From assembly GCA_002305715.1 (NCBI GenBank), contig DBQD01000042.1, forward strand, positions 16,134 through 80,133: 64,000 bases of DNA, in the 5' to 3' direction. A model generated the notes under the pieces. That model was not told where the DNA came from. It ran no database searches and was given only the letters and a program-made list of their open reading frames with translations. The stretch is from Proteiniphilum sp. UBA1403 (GTDB lineage: Bacteria; Bacteroidota; Bacteroidia; Bacteroidales; Dysgonomonadaceae). Both the position numbers and the translations under genes were made by a program. This document shows, piece after piece, positions 44,882-52,745 of this stretch (positions are counted from its first letter, which is position 1; every line of letters begins with the position of its first letter).

Positions 44882-45796
44882 ATGAGCGAACAAAATAAAA
44901 TTGAAAAAGAAAACAATCAGAAAATAAGTCCTGTGGCCGATTGGTTCATCCGTCTGGCAAAAGGTACTTTGGTCGGCATAGGTTTTATACTCCCCGGGCT
45001 CTCTGGAGGCGTATTAGCTGTCATCTTTGGCATCTACGACCCCCTAATACGCTTTCTGGCCAATCTCAAGCACAATTTCCTGATGAACGTACGTTACTTC
45101 ATCCCGGTCGGATTCGGTGCTGCACTTGGCATCCTACTTTTTGCAGTAGTAGTGGAGAAAGCGTTCGGCAAGTATGCTGCACAATTTGTCTGTCTCTTCA
45201 TCGGTTTCGTGGCTGGCACTTTCCCATCCCTTTACAAAACAGCCGGGCAAAAAGGTAGAAAAGGTTCAGACATCGGAATTCTATCAATCTCCACACTCGC
45301 CATCTTTTTCCTGATGATTGTCGGCGGACAACAACTCACTGAGGTCACCCCCAACATCCTCGTATGGCTTGGCTCAGGACTTCTTATGGGACTGGGACTG
45401 ATTGTTCCTGGTATGAGTCCTTCCAACTTCCTCATCTATTTCGGTCTTTATGATAAGATGGCGATTGGCATCAAGAACTTCGACTTTGGCGTAATCATCC
45501 CCCTCATCATTGGATTCATCTTGTGTGTACTCCTCTTTTCAAAACTTGCAGCCTACCTTTTTAGGAAATACTACTCTGGCATGTATCACTTCATTCTGGG
45601 TATGGTAGTCGGCTCCTCACTGGCCATTTTTCCCACCGTGGTCTTTCCCGCCTTCACCGAAGAGCAACTAGCTGCAACGGGATTAAGTTTTGGCGGTGCC
45701 ATCCTCTTCTGCATTGTGCTGTTCATTGTAGGTACGCTAGCATCCTATTTATTCAGTAAAGTTGAGGAGAAATACCCGCGTGAAGAGATATTTTAA
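44882..45796 (+). CDS. DUF368 membrane protein (undecaprenyl-phosphate flippase-like)
   Basis: Polytopic protein of 304 aa with about eight hydrophobic segments. GFILPGLSGGVLAVIFGIYD near residue 37 and its repeat GLIVPGMSPSNFLIYFGLYD near 178 are the paired DUF368 motifs. DUF368 proteins (PopT type) have been reported as undecaprenyl-phosphate transporters recycling the carrier lipid. I start at ATG 44882 (MSEQNKIEKENN), after the -7 box; a 20-codon upstream extension would run through the hairpin. Confidence 0.88.
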   Translation: MSEQNKIEKENNQKISPVADWFIRLAKGTLVGIGFILPGLSGGVLAVIFGIYDPLIRFLANLKHNFLMNVRYFIPVGFGAALGILLFAVVVEKAFGKYAAQFVCLFIGFVAGTFPSLYKTAGQKGRKGSDIGILSISTLAIFFLMIVGGQQLTEVTPNILVWLGSGLLMGLGLIVPGMSPSNFLIYFGLYDKMAIGIKNFDFGVIIPLIIGFILCVLLFSKLAAYLFRKYYSGMYHFILGMVVGSSLAIFPTVVFPAFTEEQLAATGLSFGGAILFCIVLFIVGTLASYLFSKVEEKYPREEIF

Positions 45797-45803
45797 TCGA
45801 AAG

Positions 45804-45984
45804 ATGAGATCTTAAAAGCGATAAAATGAGATCTTAAAAGTGATTTATAGTGATCATCTTAAATGTACAAACAGAACTTTCAAAATCGTTTTAAAGATCT
45901 ATTGGGAAGTTTTAAATGAGACCTAAAACGATTAATGAGTCATCAAAGCAGTTTATCGAGAGTTTTAATAAGATATAGACAAAT
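45804..45984 (+). repeat. non-coding region with repeated ATGAGATCTTAAAAG motif and inverted repeat
   Basis: After the DUF368 stop the block ATGAGATCTTAAAAG occurs at 45804-45818 and 45826-45840 (period 22), with a diverged copy near 45916. AATCGTTTTA (45884-45893) and TAAAACGATT (45924-45933) are perfect 10-bp inverted arms. No ORF. Might be a structured 3' UTR or a small RNA ending at the terminator at 45985. Confidence 0.5.
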
Positions 45985-46016
45985 GAGCCGTTTTTATCGA
46001 TGAAACGGCTCTTTTT
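45985..46016 (+). terminator. intrinsic terminator
   Basis: GAGCCGTTT (45985-45993) pairs with AAACGGCTC (46003-46011), followed by TTTTT. It lies 189 nt after the DUF368 stop, an unusually long 3' UTR unless a separate transcript ends here. Confidence 0.85.
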
Positions 46017-46116
46017 GTGCCCAAACCGTTCAAAAACCCCTATAAACAGCTGAATATTTGACTATTAATCTTGAAAAAAGACTGACTTTTCTTGATGACC
46101 ATATTAAACATTTCGC

Positions 46117-46124
46117 TACATTTG
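46117..46124 (+). promoter_or_regulatory. -7 box for Spy/DUF4890-like gene
   Basis: TACATTTG fits TAnnTTTG; a TTGA at 46092-46095 lies 21 nt upstream as a partial -33. The ATG at 46185 follows after a 60-nt leader. Confidence 0.55.
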
Positions 46125-46184
46125 AGAGTCATATTCAACGTAAACATTTTATTCACTTTATTCAATCATTAAAAAATAAACAGT

Positions 46185-46601
46185 ATGAAAAGAGTAGCTT
46201 TTATGACAGTTATCGCCATCTTCGCAATGAGCGTATCTTTAATGGCACAAAACCCACAACGTCAAGGTCAAGGACCCGGAATGAGATTTAGTGCAAAAGA
46301 AAGAGCCGAAGCATTGGCAAAACAGGTTGAGTTGACAGATGCTCAGAAGGCTCAAGTGGTTGCACTTTTTGAGAAACAAGATGCTGCACGTGCTGAACAG
46401 TTCGCAAAAATGAGAGATGGTGGCAATCAAGATCGTGAAGCAATGCGTGCTGCCATGCAAAAGACAATGGAAGAAAACGATTGTGAACTTGAAAAAATTA
46501 TCGGAAAGGAAAAAATGGAAAAGCACAAAAAAGAACGTGCAGAAAGAATGCCAAATATGGGAGGTCAAGGTCGTCGCAACGGACCACGTTCAACAAGGTA
46601 A
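46185..46601 (+). CDS. periplasmic Spy/CpxP-like protein (DUF4890-like)
   Basis: Small exported protein of 138 aa. Signal peptide to SLMAQ (residue ~22), then a Gln/Gly/Arg-rich linker and an alpha-helical domain with the repeated ELTDAQKAQVVALFEKQD pattern, resembling Spy/CpxP LTxxQ repeats. The C-terminus is Gly/Arg-rich (MGGQGRRNGPRSTR). Family members are periplasmic chaperones or stress sensors; here function is inferred. Own promoter and terminator. Confidence 0.82.
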   Translation: MKRVAFMTVIAIFAMSVSLMAQNPQRQGQGPGMRFSAKERAEALAKQVELTDAQKAQVVALFEKQDAARAEQFAKMRDGGNQDREAMRAAMQKTMEENDCELEKIIGKEKMEKHKKERAERMPNMGGQGRRNGPRSTR

Positions 46602-46637
46602 AATGCAACTAAAAAAATTAATCTGCTGATTTTATAA

Positions 46638-46670
46638 ATGGGGCTATCTCAAAAGGAGAGCCTCATTTTT
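46638..46670 (+). terminator. intrinsic terminator after Spy-like gene
   Basis: ATGGGGCTATCTC (46638-46650) pairs with GGAGAGCCTCAT (46655-46666) with one mismatch and two G-T pairs, followed by TTTTT. It overlaps the last codon of the convergent solute-binding gene. Confidence 0.75.
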
Positions 46671-47493
46671 ATTTGTAGTAGTGATTGTATATAGATTTGA
46701 AAGTTCTCGTCTTTTTGAAATTCTCCAACCATCCATTTAGGCTATCAAGTAACTGTGGTGAGTCGCGGCGTACCGCCCACGCTTCAAACTGAGTAAAACC
46801 AATGTCGGTCACCACATCTATTTCCTCAAATTCTTTGGCCAGTCGTATTGCCAACATCTCATCACACACTGTGAAATCAATATCTCCAGAAGCCACCATA
46901 ATTACCAGCTGTTCAGGGCCGTAGGTAGGGTCCTCTTTTATATAGATGGTGTCACCAATCTCATGAGAGAGGTTCGAAAGACGCAAGATAGCAGGTGAAT
47001 CCTTTGCCACATAAATTGTCTTCTTTGCCAGTTGAAGCTGCTGTCGGATGGGTTCAATGCTGTCGTTATACAAAGCCTTGCGTTGCACCAGCACCTGCTT
47101 ATTGAGTGTTATGGGAGTGGTAAATGCAACGTCATCCTTCAGTTTTGCATTTACAGGTATATTGCGTGCCACGAGATCGTAACGATGGTTTTGCAACCCT
47201 TTGAGGCTCTCTTCTAGGCTATTTTCCAAGGTCAGCTGCACCCTCACACCCCATTCTTTCTCCAATGCCCGCATCATCTCCAGTTGAAAACCAGTTGCAG
47301 AATCACCCTCCACATAATAGCCGATGGTGTTGTAGTCCGTGACAACGTGCAATTCACCCAACTCAACTATCTCTGGATAATCTCGTGGAGTTGAATGGGG
47401 TTTATCCGCACGATTAATCGCGAGGTACAAAGCAATCATGGTTACAACAACCAAGCAGAGTAGAATGAGATATAAATATAGTTGTCTCTTCAA
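46669..47493 (-). CDS. family 3 extracellular solute-binding protein
   Basis: Periplasmic amino-acid/opine-binding-like protein of 274 aa, held by an uncleaved N-terminal anchor (LYLYLILLCLVVVTMIALYL). The core starts LHVVTDYNTIGYYVEGDSA and continues GFQLEMMRALEKEWGVRVQL, YDLVARNIPVNA, and ends FKSIYNHYYK. No ABC permease is adjacent, and related stand-alone proteins can serve as membrane-bound lytic transglycosylase-like or sensory modules. The downstream porin starts only 10 nt away on the other side, so these genes may be co-transcribed. Confidence 0.85.
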   Translation of the reverse strand: MKRQLYLYLILLCLVVVTMIALYLAINRADKPHSTPRDYPEIVELGELHVVTDYNTIGYYVEGDSATGFQLEMMRALEKEWGVRVQLTLENSLEESLKGLQNHRYDLVARNIPVNAKLKDDVAFTTPITLNKQVLVQRKALYNDSIEPIRQQLQLAKKTIYVAKDSPAILRLSNLSHEIGDTIYIKEDPTYGPEQLVIMVASGDIDFTVCDEMLAIRLAKEFEEIDVVTDIGFTQFEAWAVRRDSPQLLDSLNGWLENFKKTRTFKSIYNHYYK

Positions 47494-47503
47494 TTCAAAG
47501 GAA

Positions 47504-49576
47504 TTAATTATGCAGATTCACAGAAAGACCTAACTTCAAACCAAAAGGGTTGACCGGATAACCAGGCATCGTAAAATAGTCCTGTGGCTTGATTACCTTT
47601 GTTGCTACGTTGTAGAACATCACGAAAAAGCGTGTCTGCTTCAAGTGAAAATTAGCGTAGACTGTCGAGATTGGATAGTTGCCGATTTCCCGATCCTGTT
47701 GATTATAAAATTGCAATAATGCCGGCTCGTACCCCGGTGCAAAATACTTGGTATGATAATGCGCATCAACTCCAAACTGGAACGTAAGCTCGTTCACAAT
47801 CTTCGTCTTCAAATACATATTTGAATAGGCGCTGAGTTCTGGCAACGGTATCGCATCTTCGTTACTCGAAGTCTGGTAGACCACTTCGTTATCCCAGTTA
47901 AAAATACCAAGATGAATCTTTTGCTCCACCCGGGCCGTCAACACCTGAATATTTTCACCCTCCTGTTGAATGTTTTTATCTTTATCGAAATAAATCAGGT
48001 TCTGTACATTCTCCACACCGGCACTCAATGTGGTGTTCGTGAAGGGAATGTGAAGTTTACCTCCAACATAGACCCGTCGAATGTCACCAAAGTCTCGGTC
48101 CCACTTAAAATACTTGGAGTAGTAATGGTCTTGCAAGTACTTAGGTCTCAAATTCTTGACATAGCCATCCATTGTGAGTGTGGTACGTTTTCCAAAGAAA
48201 TCAAAACCAGTCTCCACATCCCCCATTGCTCGGAACTCACCCAAGTTCACCCCCAGTACACCAAGGTCGGCACGCAGATTAAACAAGAGGTTATCCCCCT
48301 GTTGCTTATTGAGTTGCCCACCCAGTGTCACTGCATTTTCGTTGTAAGTATAATAGCCTGTACCCAGACTGTCACGCAATGAATACTTCCGTAAGTCATA
48401 CTCCAGAAAGGCAGCTAGACCAAATTTCACCCACTCCTTGAAACCTTCACGTAGACCTAGAGTTACACTATTTTTGAAGGAGGTGTAGTGAATGCTGTCA
48501 TCCACCGCACCCGCATAATTGCGTTGTGAATAAAACTGATCAATGCGATGCATCTGCTGACCATCTACATTCACATAGGCGGTGTCGTATGACAAGAAGC
48601 GTCGATACTGCTGTGTGAATTGCGACGAAAAGCCAATGCTTGCCACCGGAATAAAGTGCTCCTTGCTCTCAATTGTATCGCCTTCAATTTCGGTATATCC
48701 CAAGTTGTAGCGTCCTGAGAGAAAGAAACGGTTGTTCCCCACGGTGTTCCAGGTCTTGGTGAATTTTGTAGGTATATCTTGCGATGTAAAACGTTGTTGA
48801 ACAGCATCAGGGTCTGTAATGAACAACTCATCGGTGATTCCTCCATTCTCGAAGTTTTTCACAGAGCCCAGTGTCATGAAAGCATGCGACTCAAAGCGAT
48901 CAGAAAGATAATTTCCATAAAGTGAAAAACTGTTATGTTTCACCGACTGAGACGCATAAAATCCTCGTGCATTGATCATGTCAGCATCGAGCCCCACGTT
49001 CAACTTCTTTCCAAAATTAAATGTCAGTCGCGCATCCAATCGCTCCTCGCGAGTCTGTTTGGGACCAGCACGGTGATAGGTCAGCCGTGAATATGGTACC
49101 CTCGTATTTACAAAGAGCATTTTCTCTGGATCCTTCAAATAGGAAGAATAGGCATTGTTAAAGAGGAAGGTTTGTGTCTCTTCCCGCTCCGAAAAGATTT
49201 TCGAGTACATCGGTGCTCCGAGGGGGCCTAGGAAACCCATCGCCACCGACTGTCCATCTGGTAATGTGGTATGTTGGTAGTTGTGGATCAACGTATCCGA
49301 CTCGGCCGGAATACGGTTACCCGTGCGTGCGTCAATTCTCCATAGCGTCATACGAGCCAATGCCTGCAAGGAGTCGGCCATCGCACCATGGTCGTGAACC
49401 AAGTGATTGATCGACGATGACTGAGAAGGCTGTTGCGACTGTTGTGGAAGTAGATTTAACGAATCGGGATCACTTGTAATCTGCGATTGATCGGGCATGA
49501 TGATGCGAGCCTGAGAGAAGGCTGTTGTAAACGCAATCATCCACACAAAAAAAGATATGCAAAACTTTTGTTTCAT
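47504..49576 (-). CDS. putative outer-membrane porin (Porin_10 family)
   Basis: Large beta-barrel candidate of 690 aa. Signal peptide begins MKQKFCISFFVWMIAF and ends FSQ. The start at 49576 is preferred over a Met ten codons upstream, which would precede the signal. Alternating hydrophobic/polar strands continue to a C-terminal GLKLGLSVNLHN. The early LGPLGAPMYSKIFSERE and NTRVPYSRLTYHRAGPKQT regions are typical of the family. It lies directly upstream of the solute-binding gene. Confidence 0.85.
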   Translation of the reverse strand: MKQKFCISFFVWMIAFTTAFSQARIIMPDQSQITSDPDSLNLLPQQSQQPSQSSSINHLVHDHGAMADSLQALARMTLWRIDARTGNRIPAESDTLIHNYQHTTLPDGQSVAMGFLGPLGAPMYSKIFSEREETQTFLFNNAYSSYLKDPEKMLFVNTRVPYSRLTYHRAGPKQTREERLDARLTFNFGKKLNVGLDADMINARGFYASQSVKHNSFSLYGNYLSDRFESHAFMTLGSVKNFENGGITDELFITDPDAVQQRFTSQDIPTKFTKTWNTVGNNRFFLSGRYNLGYTEIEGDTIESKEHFIPVASIGFSSQFTQQYRRFLSYDTAYVNVDGQQMHRIDQFYSQRNYAGAVDDSIHYTSFKNSVTLGLREGFKEWVKFGLAAFLEYDLRKYSLRDSLGTGYYTYNENAVTLGGQLNKQQGDNLLFNLRADLGVLGVNLGEFRAMGDVETGFDFFGKRTTLTMDGYVKNLRPKYLQDHYYSKYFKWDRDFGDIRRVYVGGKLHIPFTNTTLSAGVENVQNLIYFDKDKNIQQEGENIQVLTARVEQKIHLGIFNWDNEVVYQTSSNEDAIPLPELSAYSNMYLKTKIVNELTFQFGVDAHYHTKYFAPGYEPALLQFYNQQDREIGNYPISTVYANFHLKQTRFFVMFYNVATKVIKPQDYFTMPGYPVNPFGLKLGLSVNLHN

Positions 49577-49661
49577 CGGGTGCAAATCTACATAAAAAAA
49601 CGCCACGCAACGCCACGCGATGCTGCTTTTCTCTTGTTTTTGAGATTTTTTAGAATGCCAA

Positions 49662-51455
49662 TTAATCGGTGATACCCATTGTCCGCATCAGGTAGCTGGC
49701 ATTCATATTTTGCGCTATACCCTCCTGCAGCTTGTAGCTGAATGTCAGTCGATCCCCCTCCAGCACTGCATCGAAATGCCAGTTGCTGATCTCCTTCGGA
49801 AACTCCTGCTCCAGGCTCCCCAGTGCCAGGTCATGCGTCGCAATAATGCCATTGCCACCTAGACGTACCAGACGCTTCATCAGTGCCAGGGAGCCCCGTT
49901 GTTTGTCCTCCGAATTGGTCCCCTTCAGTATCTCGTCGAGGATGATGAACAAGCCCTCTTCGCCCGACTCTAACCGATCGATAATCATCTTCAAGCGCTT
50001 TAGCTCCGCCAGGAAGTAGGACTCGCTATTCACGAGCGAGTCGGAGGTTCGCAAGTTGGTCAGCAACCTACCCGGGAAGAGCTCCAGTCGCTTTGCACAA
50101 ACAGGCAGAGCAACCGACGCCAGAAGGTGGTTCACACCCACTGTACGGAGGTAGGTGCTCTTTCCCGCCATATTCGCCCCCGTCACAATCATGAAATAGG
50201 GCTTACGGGCAATATCAATATCGTTCGTCACACATCGCTCACGCGGTAAGAGAGGGTGTCCCAGTGCCTCACCCCTGAAGCAGGGCTCATCCGCAATCTC
50301 TGGGAAGGTATAATCCGGATGGTTCACCGCAAAGGTGGCCATCGAGACTAGGGCATCCGTCTCGGCCAGCACCTCAAACCATTTGCCGGTATCCTCCCCA
50401 TGCAGCTTCATCCAGTTCGCAATCAGCAATGTGTATCGGGTGGTCCACAGAAATAGTGGATTCAATATCAGTACTGCAAGAGTGAAGCCTAGGTCGAGAC
50501 TGCGACTGTAGTGCGACAGTTGCACAATCGCTTCCGAAGCCTTTTTGTTGTGTCTCAATTTAGCCTGTAACATCTTCAAGTAAGGTGACTCAAATTGTTC
50601 GCACTCAAGGAGTGTGAAGAGTCGCGCGTAGGCACTCAACTGCTTCGATTTCTTGTCGAAGAGAAGCCAGGTCGCCTTCACCTGCCTCATCGGAACGACC
50701 GACAGGCCAAGGGTGAAGACATACAGGAAGACAAACAATCCACCGGGTAACATACCATAAAGCCATAACACCAAATATACCAGATACAACAGTGGGATTA
50801 TGCTAATAGCCAGTTTCCAGAAGCGACGGTTCGGCAGGCTGTAGGTCGACTGTGGCATTGCCATCGGGTTCCGTCCACCATTGCTCGATGGAGTAGTACT
50901 CTTCCCCGTCACCAGAAATTGAAGACAGAAATCCTCCTTCCTCATTAGCTCGGCTATCGCCTGTTGCCGGTCGAGTATCTCCCCTTTTGAAGTAAGCGGA
51001 TACTGCAACATCGTCGCCAGTCGCTCCTTTCCCTCCGCCAACGTCGTACGGTTTATCTGCTGAAATAGCGAATGCTCCCCAAACAGGTCGAGGTCGAAGC
51101 TAAATGGGTGAGAAGGATCAATCTTCTCTTTTGCTCCATCGAACGACGAGAAATCAAACTGCAACGCCTTCAGTTCGTTCTCCGCAATCCGGAGCAACGA
51201 TTCGGCCGCTTCTTTCCTGTCCGCCAACATGTTGTGCCTCTTCAACGACAAGGCAAAAGCAATCACAATGACCAACAGTGAAACCAATAGCCAGGGTAGG
51301 TGCTGCACAAGCGCATAAATAATTGGAAAGCTCCCAACGAAAAGCGTCAAACGAAAAAGGCCTTGTAAATAAATTTTCCTCCGCAGCATGTCGCTTCTCT
51401 GCTTACTCTCCGTAGCGAGCATTGTATAGGATTGAATACGTTCTTCTATTGTCAT
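49662..51455 (-). CDS. membrane-anchored MutS-like ATPase
   Basis: Protein of 597 aa with a C-terminal MutS domain V ATPase. Walker A is GANMAGKST (about residue 425), Walker B is LFIILDEILKGTNSED and IIATHDLALGSLE follows. It lacks the mismatch-recognition and connector domains. Instead the N-terminal half has two hydrophobic pairs (~28-68 and ~212-255), which place it in the membrane. This architecture is recurrent in Bacteroidota, often annotated simply as MutS, but a role in mismatch repair is unlikely. Function unknown. Confidence 0.88.
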   Translation of the reverse strand: MTIEERIQSYTMLATESKQRSDMLRRKIYLQGLFRLTLFVGSFPIIYALVQHLPWLLVSLLVIVIAFALSLKRHNMLADRKEAAESLLRIAENELKALQFDFSSFDGAKEKIDPSHPFSFDLDLFGEHSLFQQINRTTLAEGKERLATMLQYPLTSKGEILDRQQAIAELMRKEDFCLQFLVTGKSTTPSSNGGRNPMAMPQSTYSLPNRRFWKLAISIIPLLYLVYLVLWLYGMLPGGLFVFLYVFTLGLSVVPMRQVKATWLLFDKKSKQLSAYARLFTLLECEQFESPYLKMLQAKLRHNKKASEAIVQLSHYSRSLDLGFTLAVLILNPLFLWTTRYTLLIANWMKLHGEDTGKWFEVLAETDALVSMATFAVNHPDYTFPEIADEPCFRGEALGHPLLPRERCVTNDIDIARKPYFMIVTGANMAGKSTYLRTVGVNHLLASVALPVCAKRLELFPGRLLTNLRTSDSLVNSESYFLAELKRLKMIIDRLESGEEGLFIILDEILKGTNSEDKQRGSLALMKRLVRLGGNGIIATHDLALGSLEQEFPKEISNWHFDAVLEGDRLTFSYKLQEGIAQNMNASYLMRTMGITD

Positions 51456-51653
51456 GTAGTTACGTTTTGAACCGTTTCGATGATGGCGCAGGGTATCTCC
51501 GCAGACCCACCAGTTACATCTGAAGCTACTTTTGTTGTGTCTGTCGCTGCTCCAAATTCACCCACAAAATTACTTCTTTTCCTTCTCCTGTCAAACAGGG
51601 AGATACAAAGAAATGCCCTCTATGAACACTTCAATGCAAATTAATCTGTAAAA

Positions 51654-51686
51654 ATTGCATGATTTAAAATAAATCACTTATCTTTG
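51654..51686 (+). promoter_or_regulatory. his operon promoter
   Basis: ATTG (51654-51657), 21-nt spacer, TATCTTTG (51679-51686). Predicted transcription start near 51693, about 12 nt before the leader peptide ATG. The part of the gap before it (51456-51653) shows nothing recognisable. Confidence 0.72.
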
Positions 51687-51704
51687 CGACATCAAAACAA
51701 CAAA

Positions 51705-51761
51705 ATGAAAGCAAATCTGTTCCATCATCATCATTTTCATACTTGCATCCAGGCGAGGTGA
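51705..51761 (+). CDS. hisL: his operon leader peptide
   Basis: Eighteen codons reading MKANLFHHHHFHTCIQAR, ending in TGA. Five of the seven codons 7-12 region are His (four consecutive, then one after Phe). It lies just after the promoter and before an intrinsic terminator in front of hisG. That is the standard design of a histidine-sensing attenuator: scarcity of His-tRNA stalls the ribosome at the CAT run. The density of His codons directly upstream of hisG makes chance very unlikely. Confidence 0.92.
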   Translation: MKANLFHHHHFHTCIQAR

Positions 51762-51829
51762 GACCGATTTGTGTGAACAGAAACGCAATATATACAGAAC
51801 CCGTCTGAATGATCTCAGGCGGGTTTTTT
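51750..51829 (+). promoter_or_regulatory. his attenuator: antiterminator/terminator switch
   Basis: The terminator is ACCCGTCTGA (51799-51808), 6-nt loop, TCAGGCGGGT (51815-51824), then TTTTTT to 51829. The sequence CAGGCGAGGT at 51750-51759, overlapping the last codons of the leader peptide, resembles the terminator 3' arm. It can pair with the 5' arm with one bulged A and one G-U. A ribosome at the leader stop would cover it and let the terminator form; a ribosome stalled at the His codons leaves it free to block termination. The terminator is seen directly; the switch is inference. Confidence 0.85.
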
Positions 51830-51873
51830 GTTCTAACTACTGCTTGATATCATTCGACAAAAAGTACCAATCA

Positions 51874-52731
51874 ATGGAAAAAATAAAAATTGCAATCCAG
51901 AAGAGTGGCCGACTAAGTGAGAAGTCGCTCAACCTGCTAACCGAGTGTGGCATCAAAGTGTCCAATGGCGACCGGAAACTGCGTACCGACGCGCGTAACT
52001 TCCCCATGGAGATCCTTTTCTTGCGCGACGACGACATTCCACAATATGTAGAACAGGGTGTGGCCGACATCGGCATCTTGGGAGAAAACGAAGTGTGGGA
52101 AAAAGACAAGGAAGTCGATATTATCGAGAAGCTCGGCTTCGGCAACTGCCGCCTCTCGCTTGCCATCCCCAAGGATGAGCAGTATACCAACATCAACTAT
52201 TTCCAAGGCAAGCGCATTGCCACCAGCTACCCCAAGATATTAAGCAACTACTTCAAGAACAAAGGCATAAATGTAAAGATCGAAGAACTAGGTGGCAGTG
52301 TAGAGATCGCCACCGGCATCGGTTTAGCCGACGCCATATTCGATATTGTCAGCACCGGCAGTACCCTGCTCATGAACGGTCTCAAAGAGGCCGAAGCCAT
52401 AATCCGCAGCGAAGCCGTCCTCATCAGCAATAGAAATCTCTCCCCCGCTAAAACCGTACTCCTAGAACAGTTGTTATTCCGTATAAAAGCCTACAAGAAC
52501 GGGCAGGGTAAGAAGTACGTACTGCTAAATGCACGCAATGAGGTAATCCCTGAAATTGTGAAACTGCTACCAGGTATGCGCTCACCCAGCATTCTGCCAC
52601 TCGCCGACGAAGGTTGGAGCAGCGTACACTCAGTGATTAGCGACGACGACTTCTGGGAGATCATCGATGAGTTAAAGCGTCACGGCGCCGAAGGCATCCT
52701 GGTTGTTCCCATCGAAAAGATGATCCAATAA
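51874..52731 (+). CDS. hisG: ATP phosphoribosyltransferase, long form
   Basis: First step of histidine synthesis (ATP + PRPP), 285 aa. Catalytic domains start KIKIAIQKSGRLSEKSLNLL, with VADIGILGENEV and the PRPP loop DIVSTGSTLLMNG (about 175). The C-terminal ~75 residues form the HisG_C regulatory domain (HSVISDDDFWEIIDELKRHG) that binds histidine, so feedback inhibition is expected in addition to attenuation. Start at ATG 51874; the longer frame would begin inside the attenuator. Confidence 0.96.
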   Translation: MEKIKIAIQKSGRLSEKSLNLLTECGIKVSNGDRKLRTDARNFPMEILFLRDDDIPQYVEQGVADIGILGENEVWEKDKEVDIIEKLGFGNCRLSLAIPKDEQYTNINYFQGKRIATSYPKILSNYFKNKGINVKIEELGGSVEIATGIGLADAIFDIVSTGSTLLMNGLKEAEAIIRSEAVLISNRNLSPAKTVLLEQLLFRIKAYKNGQGKKYVLLNARNEVIPEIVKLLPGMRSPSILPLADEGWSSVHSVISDDDFWEIIDELKRHGAEGILVVPIEKMIQ

Positions 52732-52745
52732 ACAGACCCAAGTAT

